A stretch of 5,157 nucleotides of DNA from JBBDIK01 sp964640385 (GTDB taxonomy: Bacteria; Actinomycetota; UBA4738; JBBDHU01), in the NCBI GenBank assembly GCA_964640385.1, contig CAZXFL010000062.1, positions 1 through 5,157 of the forward strand, in the 5' to 3' direction. Below the pieces are notes generated by a model that saw only the letters and a list, made by a program, of their open reading frames with translations, searched no databases and was not told the origin of the DNA. Of this stretch, positions 4,727 through 5,157 are shown in pieces; within the stretch, counting starts at the first letter, position 1, and each line of letters opens with the position of its first letter. The position numbers and the translations under genes are program-made.

Positions 4727-5157
4727 ATGCGCAGAGCTCTTCCCAGCGCCGTGCTGGTGCTCGCCGTGGCCGCCTCGGCCCTCGCTCTCGTTCCGGGGGC
4801 CGCGGCCGATGGTTCGGCTGCGCCTCGGGTCCCGCAGGCCGCGGCCACCGCCTCGGCCCCGCAGGTCTCTGCCATCCAGGTCGCGCCGGGCGTCACCTAC
4901 CGGCGCATCGTGAACCGCGACATCCCCCGACGTGTTCACGTCCTGATCATCGATGCTTCGTCGCCCGCGACGCTGGACGTCGCCCTGGCGCGCCGCCGGC
5001 TCCCCGGGTTCGTCACCACGAGCCGGATGGTGCGGAAGCACGGCGCGATCGCGGGGGTCAACGGCGACTTCGGCCGTTACCCGGGCCGGCCGGGGCACGC
5101 GTTCGCCGAGGACGGTGATCTGAAGCAGACGAGCGTCCTGGGGCCGAACGGCAAGGC
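4727..5157 (+). CDS. Secreted phosphodiester glycosidase (NAGPA domain) protein, 5' part only
   Basis: An open frame runs from ATG 4727 to the window edge without a stop, giving the first 143 residues of a longer protein. Residues 1-27 form a Sec signal peptide: Arg-Arg start, hydrophobic core at 8-22, and Ala-Ala-Ala before Asp28. An Ala/Pro-rich linker follows to about residue 54. From about 55 the sequence looks like the phosphodiester glycosidase domain named after human NAGPA, the enzyme that removes GlcNAc from a mannose-6-phosphate diester. The block GAIAGVNGDF at 106-115, then GRPGHAFAEDGDL at 120-132 and QTS at 134-136, matches the family's usual order: A-I-x-G-x-N-G-x-F, a glycine/proline turn, then a G-x-L strand. 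The catalytic region and C terminus lie outside the window, so the assignment rests on the N-terminal third of the domain. It diverges from the sulfatase across 59 bp. In bacteria the domain is found on secreted proteins thought to act on envelope or exopolysaccharide sugars; the substrate here is unknown. Confidence 0.8.
   Translation, partial: MRRALPSAVLVLAVAASALALVPGAAADGSAAPRVPQAAATASAPQVSAIQVAPGVTYRRIVNRDIPRRVHVLIIDASSPATLDVALARRRLPGFVTTSRMVRKHGAIAGVNGDFGRYPGRPGHAFAEDGDLKQTSVLGPNGK

Noticed and set aside
3768..4913. A 381-codon plus-strand frame opposite the sulfatase
   Set aside because: It is antisense to the conserved sulfatase active-site region and continues out of frame into the glycosidase gene. 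Its sequence is valine-, arginine- and glutamate-rich low complexity.
4505..5098. Open frames on both strands over the right end (minus 4505-5098 and plus 4600-5118)
   Set aside because: Both overlap the start of the sulfatase gene and the glycosidase gene, and both are arginine-rich without motifs. The glycosidase frame from 4727 has a signal peptide and recognisable domain sequence.
1..5157. CRISPR array, tRNA, rRNA, insertion sequence, integrase site or defence system
   Set aside because: No direct-repeat array, tRNA-like cloverleaf, transposase motif or terminal inverted repeats flanking a gene were seen on either strand. The genes are ordinary housekeeping or secreted types.

Overview
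The window is a high-GC stretch, by eye about two-thirds G+C with strongly G/C-biased third codon positions. It carries short intergenic gaps, a stand-alone DUF72 gene, secreted TolB-like proteins and an exported GNS-type sulfatase. This combination suggests an uncultured actinobacterium, or less likely a high-GC Chloroflexota member. The run of exactly 100 N at 2566-2665 points to a scaffolded draft assembly, probably metagenomic. The lineage call is inference from gene style, not from a marker gene.

Layout, left to right. (1) 1-135 is a leader region with a possible sigma70-type promoter and a good ribosome binding site. (2) 136-1224 (+) encodes a secreted, degenerate TolB-like beta-propeller protein with four cysteines. 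(3) 1242-1274 is a strong GC-rich hairpin between convergent genes, a likely bidirectional terminator. (4) 1286-2188 (-) encodes a DUF72 (YecE-like) TIM-barrel protein that appears to be transcribed without a leader. (5) 2305-3063 (+) encodes a second secreted TolB/PD40 propeller protein, interrupted by the assembly gap. (6) 3063-3105 is a long hairpin at the next convergent junction. (7) 3111-4667 (-) encodes a membrane-anchored formylglycine sulfatase most like the N-acetylglucosamine-6-sulfatase (GNS) branch. (8) 4727 to the right edge (+) is the 5' part of a secreted phosphodiester glycosidase (NAGPA-type) gene, diverging from the sulfatase across 59 bp.

How the genes relate. Four of the five proteins carry an export or membrane-anchor signal, so the region is mostly devoted to the cell surface. 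The sulfatase and the NAGPA-like protein both belong to families acting on modified sugars, sulfate esters and sugar phosphodiesters. Their divergent arrangement could allow shared control, but a joint substrate is only a hypothesis. The genes alternate in direction and do not form one operon.

No mobile element, CRISPR array, tRNA, rRNA or defence system was seen. The most useful observations are a partial gene at the right edge that is easy to miss because it has no stop in the window, a repeated leaderless promoter pattern (TANNNT, six bases, then the start codon), a doubtful sulfatase start codon, and a gap whose true length can be constrained from the propeller repeats.
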